DNA of 60,415 nt from an uncultured Kiritimatiellota bacterium. GTDB taxonomy: Bacteria; Verrucomicrobiota; Kiritimatiellia; RFP12; DVOR01. This document shows, one piece after another, positions 49,300 to 56,818 of the stretch. The DNA lies in assembly GCA_944389565.1 (NCBI GenBank), contig CALXMV010000012.1, positions 1-60,415 on the forward strand, written 5' to 3'. The notes beneath the pieces were generated by a model. That model was not told the DNA's origin, did not search any database, and was given only the letters and a program-made list of their open reading frames with translations. Positions within the stretch are counted from its first letter, which is position 1, and each line of letters opens with the position of its first letter. Position numbers and translations under genes: made by a program.

Positions 49300-50548
49300 G
49301 CCCGGGGGCGTCTTCGCGCGCCTGCACCCCGACCTGCGCCGCGCGCTCGCGGCGCTGGGCCATCTGACGCCCACGCCCATCCAGGAGGCCGCCATCCCGC
49401 CCATCCTCGAGGGGCGCGACCTGATGGGGTGCGCGCAGACCGGCACGGGCAAGACCGGCGCCTTCTGCCTGCCGCTCCTCCATCGCCTGGCGGAGGCGCG
49501 GCCGACCCTGCGCCCCGGCCGCCCGCGGGTGTTGGTCCTGGCGCCGACGCGCGAGCTCGCCGCGCAGATCGGCGAGGCGCTCGCGGCCTACGCGCGGTTT
49601 CTGGGCCTGCCGAGCGCGGTGGCCTTCGGCGGCGTGAACATCCGCCCGCAGGAGGAGGCGCTCGCCCATGGCCTCGCCGCGCTCGTGGCCACCCCCGGGC
49701 GCCTGCTCGACCTGCAGGAACGCCGCGCGCTCGACCTGGCCGACGTGCGCGCCGTGGTGCTCGACGAGGCCGACCGGATGCTCGACATGGGCTTCCTGCC
49801 CGACATCCGGCGCATCCTGGGGCGGCTCCCGCGCGAACGCCAGTCGCTCTTTTTCTCGGCCACGCTCGACCCGCCGGTCGCGGCGCTCGCAAGGAGCTTC
49901 ATCCGCGGCAGGCCGGCCACCGTGCGCGTCGACCCCGGCCGCCCCACCGCCGAGCGCGTCCGCCAGCGCGTCCTCTTCGTGGACAAGGAGAACAAGTTCG
50001 CCCTGCTCAAGTGGGTGCTCGACCGGCCGGCGTGCTACCGCGTGATCCTTTTCCCGCGGCTGAAACATGCCGCCGACCGCCTGGCCAGGCAGCTCACGCG
50101 CGACGGCTTCCCCGCCGTGGCCCTGCACAGCGACAAGAGCCAGGCCGCGCGTCTGCGCGCGCTCGACGCCTTCCGCCGCGGCGACGCCCAGGTGCTCGTG
50201 GCCACGGACATCGCCGCGCGCGGCATCGACGTGGAGGGCGTGACGCACGTGATCAATTACGACCTGCCCGACGAGCCCGAGACCTACATCCACCGCATCG
50301 GGCGGACGGCCCGCGCCGGCGCGGGGGGCGAGGCGCTCTCGCTCGTCTGCGCGCACGACCGCCAGGCCCTGCGCGAGATCGAGCGGCGCATCGGCGCGGC
50401 CATCCCGCAGGATCTCGACCAACCGCTCCATTCCGAGCGCGCCCGCACCGCCATGGGCGCCGACGCCGTCCGCCCCGGCCGCCGCCCGCGCCCTCCCGCA
50501 TCACCCAGGAGCCGTCATGCTGTCCATCACCAAGACCGTCACCTTTGA
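49289..50548 (+). CDS. DEAD-box RNA helicase, RhlE-like
   Basis: This 419-residue helicase overlaps the preceding helicase by 11 nt. Motifs include AQTGTGKTGAF, VLDEADRMLDMGF, FSATLDPP and HRIGRTARAG; the short basic C-terminal tail fits RhlE/SrmB-type enzymes. The last 32 nt overlap queD in another frame. The two helicases are alike only in the core, so this is not a recent duplication. Confidence 0.93.
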   Translation: MTREPGGVFARLHPDLRRALAALGHLTPTPIQEAAIPPILEGRDLMGCAQTGTGKTGAFCLPLLHRLAEARPTLRPGRPRVLVLAPTRELAAQIGEALAAYARFLGLPSAVAFGGVNIRPQEEALAHGLAALVATPGRLLDLQERRALDLADVRAVVLDEADRMLDMGFLPDIRRILGRLPRERQSLFFSATLDPPVAALARSFIRGRPATVRVDPGRPTAERVRQRVLFVDKENKFALLKWVLDRPACYRVILFPRLKHAADRLARQLTRDGFPAVALHSDKSQAARLRALDAFRRGDAQVLVATDIAARGIDVEGVTHVINYDLPDEPETYIHRIGRTARAGAGGEALSLVCAHDRQALREIERRIGAAIPQDLDQPLHSERARTAMGADAVRPGRRPRPPASPRSRHAVHHQDRHL

Positions 50549-50951
50549 CGCCGCCCACCTGCTCACCGGCCACCCCGGCCAGTGCCGCAACCTGCACGGG
50601 CACACCTACCGCGTCACCGTCGAGCTCTCCGCCCCCGCGCGCACCGCCGCCATCCCCGGCGACCCGGAGGACATGGTGCTCGACTTCAAACGCCTGAAGG
50701 GCATCCTGCGCGAGCTCATCGTGGAGCCCTGCGACCATGCCTTCCTGCACGACCCCGCCTCCCCGGTGGAGGCCGACATCGCGGGCGTCCTGGCGCGGCA
50801 CGGCCTGCGCGTCTACGCCCTCCCTGGGCGCACGACCTCGGAGAACCTGGCCCAGCATTTCTTCCGCAAGCTCGCGGCCTACCCGCTCCCCGTCACCGCG
50901 GTGACGGTGGCCGAGACGCCCGACTCCACCGCCACCTACCGCGAGCCCTGA
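50517..50951 (+). CDS. queD: 6-carboxy-tetrahydropterin synthase
   Basis: This 144-residue enzyme of the QueD/PTPS family is used in queuosine synthesis. Zinc ligands are His14 (FDAAHLL), His27 and His29 (CRNLHGHTY); Cys23 is the catalytic cysteine. DFKRLKGILRELI and EPCDHAFL follow as usual. CAGGAG precedes the ATG. No other queuosine genes are visible here. Confidence 0.93.
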   Translation: MLSITKTVTFDAAHLLTGHPGQCRNLHGHTYRVTVELSAPARTAAIPGDPEDMVLDFKRLKGILRELIVEPCDHAFLHDPASPVEADIAGVLARHGLRVYALPGRTTSENLAQHFFRKLAAYPLPVTAVTVAETPDSTATYREP

Positions 50952-50966
50952 CCCGCGCGGGTGTGC

Positions 50967-50972
50967 TACAAT
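50967..50972 (+). promoter_or_regulatory. -10 box just before the flippase start
   Basis: TACAAT with an upstream TGTGC lies only 7 nt before the GTG at 50980. Transcription would begin at or next to the start codon. No ribosome binding site is present between them and no clear -35 is seen. Confidence 0.5.
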
Positions 50973-50979
50973 AGCGGCC

Positions 50980-52515
50980 GTGACGGAGAACAAGCGCATC
51001 TTTCTGAACATTGTGGCGACCTATGGCCGGTCGCTCTACGGCCTGGCGTGCGGGCTCTTCACGGGGCGGTGGGTGCTGATGGCCCTGGGGCAGGTGGATT
51101 ACGGGCTCTACGGGGTGGTCGGCGGCCTGACGGGCTTCATCGGGTTCTTCAACGGCCTGCTGGCGAGCGCGGTGGGGCGTTTCTACGCCTTCTCGGTGGG
51201 GCAGGCGCGGGTGTCGGGCGCGGCGGGGCTGGAGGAGTGCCGCAAGTGGTTCAGCACGGCGGTGGCGATCCACTCGGTGGTGCCGCTGGCCCTGATGGCG
51301 GTGGGCTACCCGATCGGCGCGTGGGCGGTGCGCGAGTGGCTGACGATCCCGCCGGACCGGGTGGGGGCGTGCGTGTGGGTCTTCCGCTTCGTCTGCCTGC
51401 GGTGCCTGGTGGGGATGATGGCGGTGCCCTTCATGGCGATGTACACGGCCAAGCAGCGCATCGCGGAGCTGACGGTCTACAGCTTCGTCACCACCACGGC
51501 GAACGTCTGCTTCCTCGGCTACATCGCCTCGCACCCCGGCGACTGGCTGGTGACCTACGCGGGGTGGACGGTGGCGCTGGGGCTGGCGCCGGAGGCAATC
51601 ATCCTGGCGCGGGCGTGCTTCGCCTTCCCGGAGTGCCGCCTGCGCCGGGCGTACCTGTGGGATTGGGGGCGCGTGCGGGCGCTGATCAACTTCGCGGGCT
51701 GGCAGGCCTTCGGCAGCGGCGGCTCGCTCCTGCGCGGCCAGGGGATCGCCATCCTCGTGAACAAGTATTTCGGGCCGACGGTGAACGCCTCGATGACGGT
51801 GGCCCACTCGTTGTGCGGCCAGTGCGACACCCTGGCCGGCAGCATGATCGGCGCCTTCTCCCCCGCGATCACCAACGCCTGCGGCGCGCGCGACCTGGCG
51901 CGGATGCGCGACCTCGCCTACCGCACGTGCAAGATCGGCACCCTGCTCACGATGATCTTCGCCCTGCCCCTGGCGCTGGAGGTGGAGGAGGTGCTCCGCC
52001 TGTGGCTGCGCGACCCGCCCGAGCACGCGGCCGGCTTCTGCCTCTGCGTCCTGGCGATGGTGGTGGTGGACAAGACGGCCGTGGGGCACATGCTCGCGGT
52101 GAACGCGAACGGCCGCATCGCGCGTTACCAGGCTTTCCTGGGCGGGGCGCTGCTGATGACCCTGCCCCTGGCGTGGCTCTTCTGCGCGCTCGGGTGGGGG
52201 CCTTACTGGGTGGGCGGAGCGATGATCGCCACGATGGTCGTCTGCGCGTGGGGGCGGGTCTGGTTCGCCCGGGGGCTCGTGGGGATGAGCGCGCGCCATT
52301 GGCTGGCGCGCATCCTCGTGCCGCTGGCCCTGCTCGCCGCGCTGACGCTGGGGGTGGGGGCGCTCCCGCGCCTCTGGATGGAGGCGGGGTTCTGGCGGGT
52401 GGCGGTGACGACGCTCTTCTGCGAGGCGGCGCTCCTGCCCCTGGCCTGGGGCGTCCTCCTCTCGCCCGACGAACGGGCCTACGTGGTGGGCCAGATCCGC
52501 AAACGCCTGCCGTGA
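50980..52515 (+). CDS. Polysaccharide flippase-like membrane protein (MATE/Wzx superfamily)
   Basis: This 511-residue integral membrane protein has about 12-14 predicted hydrophobic segments. It begins TENKRIFLNIVATYGRSLYG and has the family-like GQVDYGLYGVVGGLTGFIGF, typical of Wzx/O-antigen and polysaccharide exporters. It starts with GTG and has no ribosome binding site. No glycosyltransferases adjoin it, unusual for a flippase. Confidence 0.8.
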   Translation: MTENKRIFLNIVATYGRSLYGLACGLFTGRWVLMALGQVDYGLYGVVGGLTGFIGFFNGLLASAVGRFYAFSVGQARVSGAAGLEECRKWFSTAVAIHSVVPLALMAVGYPIGAWAVREWLTIPPDRVGACVWVFRFVCLRCLVGMMAVPFMAMYTAKQRIAELTVYSFVTTTANVCFLGYIASHPGDWLVTYAGWTVALGLAPEAIILARACFAFPECRLRRAYLWDWGRVRALINFAGWQAFGSGGSLLRGQGIAILVNKYFGPTVNASMTVAHSLCGQCDTLAGSMIGAFSPAITNACGARDLARMRDLAYRTCKIGTLLTMIFALPLALEVEEVLRLWLRDPPEHAAGFCLCVLAMVVVDKTAVGHMLAVNANGRIARYQAFLGGALLMTLPLAWLFCALGWGPYWVGGAMIATMVVCAWGRVWFARGLVGMSARHWLARILVPLALLAALTLGVGALPRLWMEAGFWRVAVTTLFCEAALLPLAWGVLLSPDERAYVVGQIRKRLP

Positions 52516-52518
52516 CGC

Positions 52519-53994
52519 TCAGTCGAAGTCGCGCACCCGGGCCTGCAGGGCATCGTGGATGGCCTGCGCCAAGGCGGGGGTGATGCCCGGCTGCGCGGCG
52601 ATCTCCCCCACGGGCGCCTGCGCCAGGCGGCGCAGCGAGCCGAAGGCCGCCAAAAGCTGCCTCTTGCGCGCGGGGCCGATGCCGGGGAGCTCGTCGAGCA
52701 CGGATTCGCGCAGGGCGCGGAGCCGGAGCGAGCGGTTGAAGGTGATGGCGAAGCGGTGCGCCTCGTCGCGCAGGCGGATGAGGATCCGGAGTGCCGGCGA
52801 GTCGCGCGGCAGGATCAGGTTGGGCCGGCCGTCGTCCAGCACGATCTCCTCGAAATGCTCGTTGAGCCCCGCCACGGGGATGGCCTCGAAGAGGCCGAGC
52901 CCGCGGAGGACCTCCCGCGTGGCGCGAACCTGGAGGGCGGCGCCGTCGCAGAGGATGAGGTCAGGGTAGGGGGCGCCCTCGTCGCGCAGGCGGGTGTAGC
53001 GGCGGCGGATCACCTCGGCCATCGCGTGGGGGTCGTCGTTGGTGACGGTGCGGATGCGGAAACGGCGGTAGCGCCGCTTGTCCGGCACGCCGTCGGTGGC
53101 CACGACCATCGAGGCGACGGTGTGCGTGCCCATGAGGTGGGAGATGTCGAAGCACTCGATGACGCGCGGCGGGCGCGGGAGCCCCAGCAGCGTGGCGAGC
53201 GCCTCGAGGCCCTCCCGGGCGTCGGGGCGGCGGAGGGCGGGGATCAGGCGGGCGCGCGCCCGTTCGCGGGTGAGTTCCCTGAGGGCGAGCCAGGTGTCGC
53301 GCAGGCGGGCGGCCCGCTCGTAATCCTCGGCGGCGGAGGCCTCGGCCATCCGTTGGCGGACCTCCTCGATCACGTCGGGCCGCTCGCCGCGCAGGAAGGC
53401 GCACGCCTCGTCGAAGCGCGCCCGGTAATCGGCCTCCGAGATCTTGCCGAGGCAGGGCGCGGAGCAGAAGCGGATCACGTCGGCCAGGCAGTGGGTGTGG
53501 TCGTCGGGGCACGGCGTGAGCGAGGCGCACCTGCGCAGGCCGAAACGCTTCTCCGTGAAGTCCAGCGCGGCGCGCACCACGGTGGAGGAGGGGAAGGGGC
53601 CGAAATAGCGCGCCCCGTCGTCGCGCACGATGCGGCAGGTGACGATCCGCGGGAAGGGGCGCTCCGGGTCGGCCTTGAGGCTCAGGTAGCGCTTGTCGTC
53701 GCGCAGGAGGATGTTGAAGCGCGGCCGGTAGGTCTTGATGAGGTGCGATTCGGTCAGCAGCGCCTCCGCCTCCGTGCGCACCACCCGCAGCTCCAGGTCC
53801 TCCACATGGTGCACCAAGGCGCGGAGCTTCGGCGGCGCCGTGCGCAGCGTGCTCGCGCGGAAATACGACTGCACGCGCCGGCGCAGGTTCACCGCCTTGC
53901 CCACGTAGATGATCCGCCCCGCCCGGTCGCGGTAGAGATAGCACCCCGGCTTCTCCGGCAGATGCCTGAGCTTCTCGCGCAACACGTCGTTCAT
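52519..53994 (-). CDS. uvrC: Excinuclease ABC subunit C, short form
   Basis: This 491-residue dual-incision nuclease acts in nucleotide excision repair. It has the GIY-YIG domain (GCYLYRDRAGRIIYVGKAVN), the Cys-rich segment (CASLTPC, HC, CSAPC) and a UVR motif near residue 200. The RNase H-like site is present (CFDISH, LILCDGAALQ, RDEAHRFAI), as are C-terminal helix-hairpin-helices (LPGIGPARKRQLL). About 100 residues usually found between the UVR motif and the RNase H site are missing, explaining the short length; catalytic residues are kept. It lies after the permease gene. Confidence 0.95.
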   Translation of the reverse strand: MNDVLREKLRHLPEKPGCYLYRDRAGRIIYVGKAVNLRRRVQSYFRASTLRTAPPKLRALVHHVEDLELRVVRTEAEALLTESHLIKTYRPRFNILLRDDKRYLSLKADPERPFPRIVTCRIVRDDGARYFGPFPSSTVVRAALDFTEKRFGLRRCASLTPCPDDHTHCLADVIRFCSAPCLGKISEADYRARFDEACAFLRGERPDVIEEVRQRMAEASAAEDYERAARLRDTWLALRELTRERARARLIPALRRPDAREGLEALATLLGLPRPPRVIECFDISHLMGTHTVASMVVATDGVPDKRRYRRFRIRTVTNDDPHAMAEVIRRRYTRLRDEGAPYPDLILCDGAALQVRATREVLRGLGLFEAIPVAGLNEHFEEIVLDDGRPNLILPRDSPALRILIRLRDEAHRFAITFNRSLRLRALRESVLDELPGIGPARKRQLLAAFGSLRRLAQAPVGEIAAQPGITPALAQAIHDALQARVRDFD

Positions 53995-54030
53995 GGCTCT
54001 TCCCGTTGGGGCGCGCCCCGCGCGCGCCTA

Positions 54031-55068
54031 TCAGCCGAAATGGATCCGGGGGTCGATGAGCATGTAGCAGAAGTCGGAAATCAGGTTGCCGAAGAGCTGG
54101 ATGGAGGCGGTCATCACCAGCATCGCCATGAAGACGGCGTAATCGTGGCCGACGAGCGCGTTGAGCGAGAGCTGCCCCATGCCCGGGATCTCGAAGAGCG
54201 TCTCGATGATCATCGAGCCGGCGAAGAGCGCGCCGAGGATGGAGCCGAAGCCCGTTGCGATGGGGATGAGCGCGTTGCGCAGGGCGTGGCACCAGATGGC
54301 CCGCGTGCGCGTCGCGCCCTTGGCCAGCACGGTGCGCACGTAATCCGCGCTCATCTGCTCCATCAGCGAGTTCTTCATCATGATGGTGAGCAGCGCGAAG
54401 GAGGTCATCACATAGGCCGTCACGGGGAGCACCATGTGGTAGGCGCGGTCCCAGAAGAGCGTCCAGCCCCCCGCCGCCACCGCCGCGTCGCTCTCGAAGC
54501 CGCCGATTGGGAAGATATCCCACAGCCCGTCCACCGTCCCGCTCAGGCACATCTTCAGGATCATGCCGATGGCGAAGGGCGGCACCGAGTAGGCCGAGAA
54601 GACGATCACCGACGTGAGGAAGTCGAAGGGCGCCCCATGCCTCAGCGCCTTGGCGATGCCCAGCGGGATACACACCAGATAGCTCAGGATGAACGACACC
54701 ACCCCGAACCACACCGAGACCGGCAACCGCCGCCGGATCAGCTCCCACGCCGTCCGGTCCGGGTACTCATAGCTCCGCATCGTCATCCCCAGCCGATCCC
54801 GGAACGCCCAGTTGAAATACTGCTTCCACATCGGCTGGTCGAAGCCGAACTGCCGCGTGAGCTCCTTCTTCATGTCCTCGCTCACCAGCGCCGCGTTCGC
54901 CCCGCCCCCGGCCTCGCCCCCGCCCCCGAAGCCACGCATCTGCGCCATCTTCATCTCCACCGGCCCCCCCGGCAACAGACGCGTGAGCAGGAAGCACACG
55001 ATCGTGATCCCGAAAAAGGTCGGCACCAACAACAACAGACGGCGGACGAGATACTGCAACCGATTCAT
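54031..55068 (-). CDS. Peptide-type ABC transporter permease, YejB/DppB-like
   Basis: This 345-residue inner-membrane permease starts LQYLVRRLLLLVPTFFGITI, typical of DppB/OppB/YejB proteins, and has the coupling-loop region (YVRTVLAKGATRTRAIWCHA). A glycine-rich GFGGGGEAGGGAN insert lies near residue 50. No second permease, ATPase or binding protein adjoins it, so it is an orphan component paired with uvrC. Confidence 0.9.
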   Translation of the reverse strand: MNRLQYLVRRLLLLVPTFFGITIVCFLLTRLLPGGPVEMKMAQMRGFGGGGEAGGGANAALVSEDMKKELTRQFGFDQPMWKQYFNWAFRDRLGMTMRSYEYPDRTAWELIRRRLPVSVWFGVVSFILSYLVCIPLGIAKALRHGAPFDFLTSVIVFSAYSVPPFAIGMILKMCLSGTVDGLWDIFPIGGFESDAAVAAGGWTLFWDRAYHMVLPVTAYVMTSFALLTIMMKNSLMEQMSADYVRTVLAKGATRTRAIWCHALRNALIPIATGFGSILGALFAGSMIIETLFEIPGMGQLSLNALVGHDYAVFMAMLVMTASIQLFGNLISDFCYMLIDPRIHFG

Positions 55069-55106
55069 GCCAACACCTTACCATATTCCCGAAAAGAAAA
55101 AAAGAC

Positions 55107-55136
55107 TTGTCTTTCCCCCCTCCGCTATGCTATACT
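55107..55136 (+). promoter_or_regulatory. tRNA-Cys promoter
   Basis: TTGTCT (55107-55112), 18 bases and TATACT (55131-55136), about 10 nt before the likely start and 18 nt before the tRNA. Confidence 0.75.
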
Positions 55137-55153
55137 ACACCCGTTCTTTTCAA

Positions 55154-55227
55154 GGCGCGATAGCCAAGCGGCCAGGCAGAGGACTGCAAATCCTTTTAGA
55201 TCGGTTCAACTCCGATTCGCGCCTCCA
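55154..55227 (+). tRNA. tRNA-Cys (GCA)
   Basis: The 74-base cloverleaf has acceptor arms GGCGCGA and TCGCGCC, anticodon loop CTGCAAA (anticodon GCA), T loop GTTCAACTC, discriminator T (normal for Cys) and an encoded CCA end at 55225-55227. Confidence 0.95.
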
Positions 55228-55234
55228 TCCCACG

Positions 55235-55267
55235 AAAAAAAGCGACCCCCTCCGGGTCGCTTTTTTC
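55235..55267 (+). terminator. tRNA-Cys terminator
   Basis: A7, GCGACCC-CCTCC-GGGTCGC, T6 directly after the tRNA. Confidence 0.95.
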
Positions 55268-55274
55268 GTCCCCC

Positions 55275-55322
55275 CGCACCCCTCGCCCCCGACCCTGCGC
55301 AGGGTCGGGGGCGAGGGGTGCG
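55275..55322. repeat. 48-bp perfect palindrome
   Basis: Arms of 24 bases (CGCACCCCTCGCCCCCGACC onward) pair base for base through a TGCGCA centre with no loop. A further partial inverted repeat CAGGGTC...GACCCTG follows at 55323-55347. There is no gene from 55268 to 55485; the rest is T/C-rich spacer. Confidence 0.9.
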
Positions 55323-55485
55323 CAGGGTCGGGGTGAGACCCTGCCGTCCCCCGTGCGCCTTGCCCCTTCGCGAGAGGTCTTGTTTGGGGGGCTTTGTTTT
55401 GCCCCTTGCCCGCTCACCTTCCCTTCTTTCCCGCGATCGCGTCGTGGGCGATTCATCCCCGTATATATTTTTTGCGTTCCCCGCA

Positions 55486-55513
55486 TTGACGGAGCCCTGT
55501 TTTATGGTATGAT
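55486..55513 (+). promoter_or_regulatory. Promoter upstream of a structured leader or small RNA
   Basis: TTGACG (55486-55491), 16 bases and TATGAT (55508-55513). A start near 55520 gives about 270 nt before the next coding region. Confidence 0.8.
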
Positions 55514-55519
55514 AGGGGC

Positions 55520-55757
55520 ACATAGTTCGAGTTGGGGCGGAGTCCCGTTTGGGTCATCCCGCCACGCCTCGGACGCAGAAGATGCGTTTACGCATACTTT
55601 CGTTTGTCAGAAACTACCACTCTTCTTGAAGGAACGAACGTATTGCGGAGGCGCGTCGGGGTTATCCCCTGGCGTGTACTCTCCCGTACAGTTTCCCTTC
55701 AAGGCTGTGGTAGGCCTCTGGCAGAAATTGAACGGACAGAGGCACGCCTTTTTTCGT
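55520..55757 (+). ncRNA. Candidate structured RNA (small RNA or 5' leader)
   Basis: No gene fits here. Several local stems are visible: GGCGG...CCGCC (55542-55569), ATGCG-TTT-ACGCAT (55580s), GGGG-TTAT-CCCC (55660s), TGTAC-TCTCCC-GTACA, GCCTCTG...CAGAGGC. An outer GGCGTG...CACGCC closes just before T6 (about 55750-55755), which looks like a terminator. A promoter lies upstream and a ribosome binding site follows, so it may be a regulated leader or a free RNA of about 235 nt. I could not match it to 6S, tmRNA, SRP or RNase P RNA. Confidence 0.5.
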
Positions 55758-55792
55758 GTCTCCATCCGAACAACAACCAAGGAGACACGCAA

Positions 55793-56283
55793 TGGCCCCG
55801 CCAATTGTCCTGAAAGTCGGAGAAACGGAGACGAAGCACACCCATGTGGAGGTGCTCAATTCCTTTTTCGGTGCACACCTCGCGCCCGGAGGGCACCAAA
55901 GGGTCTTTTATCCCTTGGAGACCGACGCGGCCCAAGTCTGGTTCCCCGTCTTCTGCGAGGGGGATCCCGCCGATGCGCGCGTGATGGCACAGTTCAACGA
56001 CAAGAACAAGGATTGGGCGAATGTCCTCTCCGAAAACGGCACGCGCCTGACGGAAACCTGGCTGGCGCGCGCGGGCGCCACGTGCGACACGGCGCGGAAG
56101 TTGGAGACGCTGGAGAAGTATCCGAACCTCATCGTCTTCGGCACCGACATTGCCGAGAAGACGACGCGCTATCGTTTTTTGGGCCGTTTCCGCCTCGTCC
56201 GCGAATCCGGCGCAAAAGGTGGCGCGAAATCCTTTACGCTTGTGTATGAGCGCGTGAGCGACACTTACGAGGTCAAGGCCTAA
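55793..56283 (+). CDS. Hypothetical protein
   Basis: This 163-residue protein has an excellent AAGGAGA at 55780-55786. It has no signal peptide or membrane segment. The segment TTRYRFLGRFRLV followed by FTLVYERVSDTYEV loosely resembles the end of SRA/EVE-like beta domains found in some modification-dependent nucleases (Y-x-F-x-G-x-F ... R-V-S-D-x-Y). This is a weak, by-eye resemblance and no function is assigned. Confidence 0.7.
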
Positions 56284-56383
56284 CCCATCGGCATGGTCGC
56301 CGCGCGGCCGTTGTGTGGCCGTGAATCGAGTGAACACCGAGGCCTCGCCCGGCGATGGCCTCAACAATGGAAAGAAGGTTAAG

Positions 56384-56818
56384 ATGAACGTGAAAAACAC
56401 CGTTCCACTCTGCCTCCTGGCAGGCATGGTGGCTTTGACCAGCGGGTGTGCCGTAATGAACTTGAGCAGCGAGGATCCCACTACGCGCATGGAAGCCGTG
56501 CGGAAGTTCACGGAGCCTGACGATTTGGCTGCCATCGTCTGCATGACCTACCCGGACGATGTGCGCTTTGAGGCGTTCAACGAATTGGTGGCGAACAAGG
56601 ATCAGGCAAGTATCGATGCTGTCGCGGGCGCCCTCTATTGTGGGCATTACGAGAGTATTAGAGCAACCGATTTCCTGCTAAGGAGCCAATATGATCAAAG
56701 CCCCGACAGTCGTGCATCTTTTGAGGAAACAGAGAAGGAGTTGCGGACTGCGATTGCCAAGAACATCTCGAAAGATGCCTTAAGTTATTTTTTAAGGCCA
56801 GTAACGACGAGGTCTTAA
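56384..56818 (+). CDS. Lipoprotein-signal protein, 5' part of a frameshifted gene
   Basis: This 144-residue zero-frame product has a lipoprotein signal (LLAGMVALTSGCAVMN; Cys22). AAAGAAGG precedes the ATG. The frame ends six codons after a T-run at 56788-56793. Moving back one base there joins it seamlessly to the following reading frame, so the intact product would be about 656 residues. The sequence after the signal is Asp/Glu-rich and helical (TRMEAVRKFTEPDDLAAIV). Composition is much lower in GC than the rest of the window. Confidence 0.7.
   Translation: MNVKNTVPLCLLAGMVALTSGCAVMNLSSEDPTTRMEAVRKFTEPDDLAAIVCMTYPDDVRFEAFNELVANKDQASIDAVAGALYCGHYESIRATDFLLRSQYDQSPDSRASFEETEKELRTAIAKNISKDALSYFLRPVTTRS
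56788..56794 (+). other. UUUUUUA slippery heptamer
   Basis: In the zero frame the bases read TA-T TTT TTA AGG, the X-XXY-YYZ arrangement of a -1 ribosomal frameshift site. Slipping back one base gives TTT TTT AAG GCC and continues for 519 codons. A one-base loss in the T-run, real or a sequencing error, is the simple alternative. Confidence 0.6.

Noticed and set aside
47575..50548. Tandem duplication of a helicase gene
   Set aside because: The two proteins share only general DEAD-box motifs; flanking and C-terminal regions differ.
55520..55757. 6S RNA, tmRNA, SRP RNA or RNase P RNA
   Set aside because: No resume-codon tag, no tRNA-like end, no SRP apical loop and no conserved RNase P core was found; the ends do not pair as in 6S RNA.
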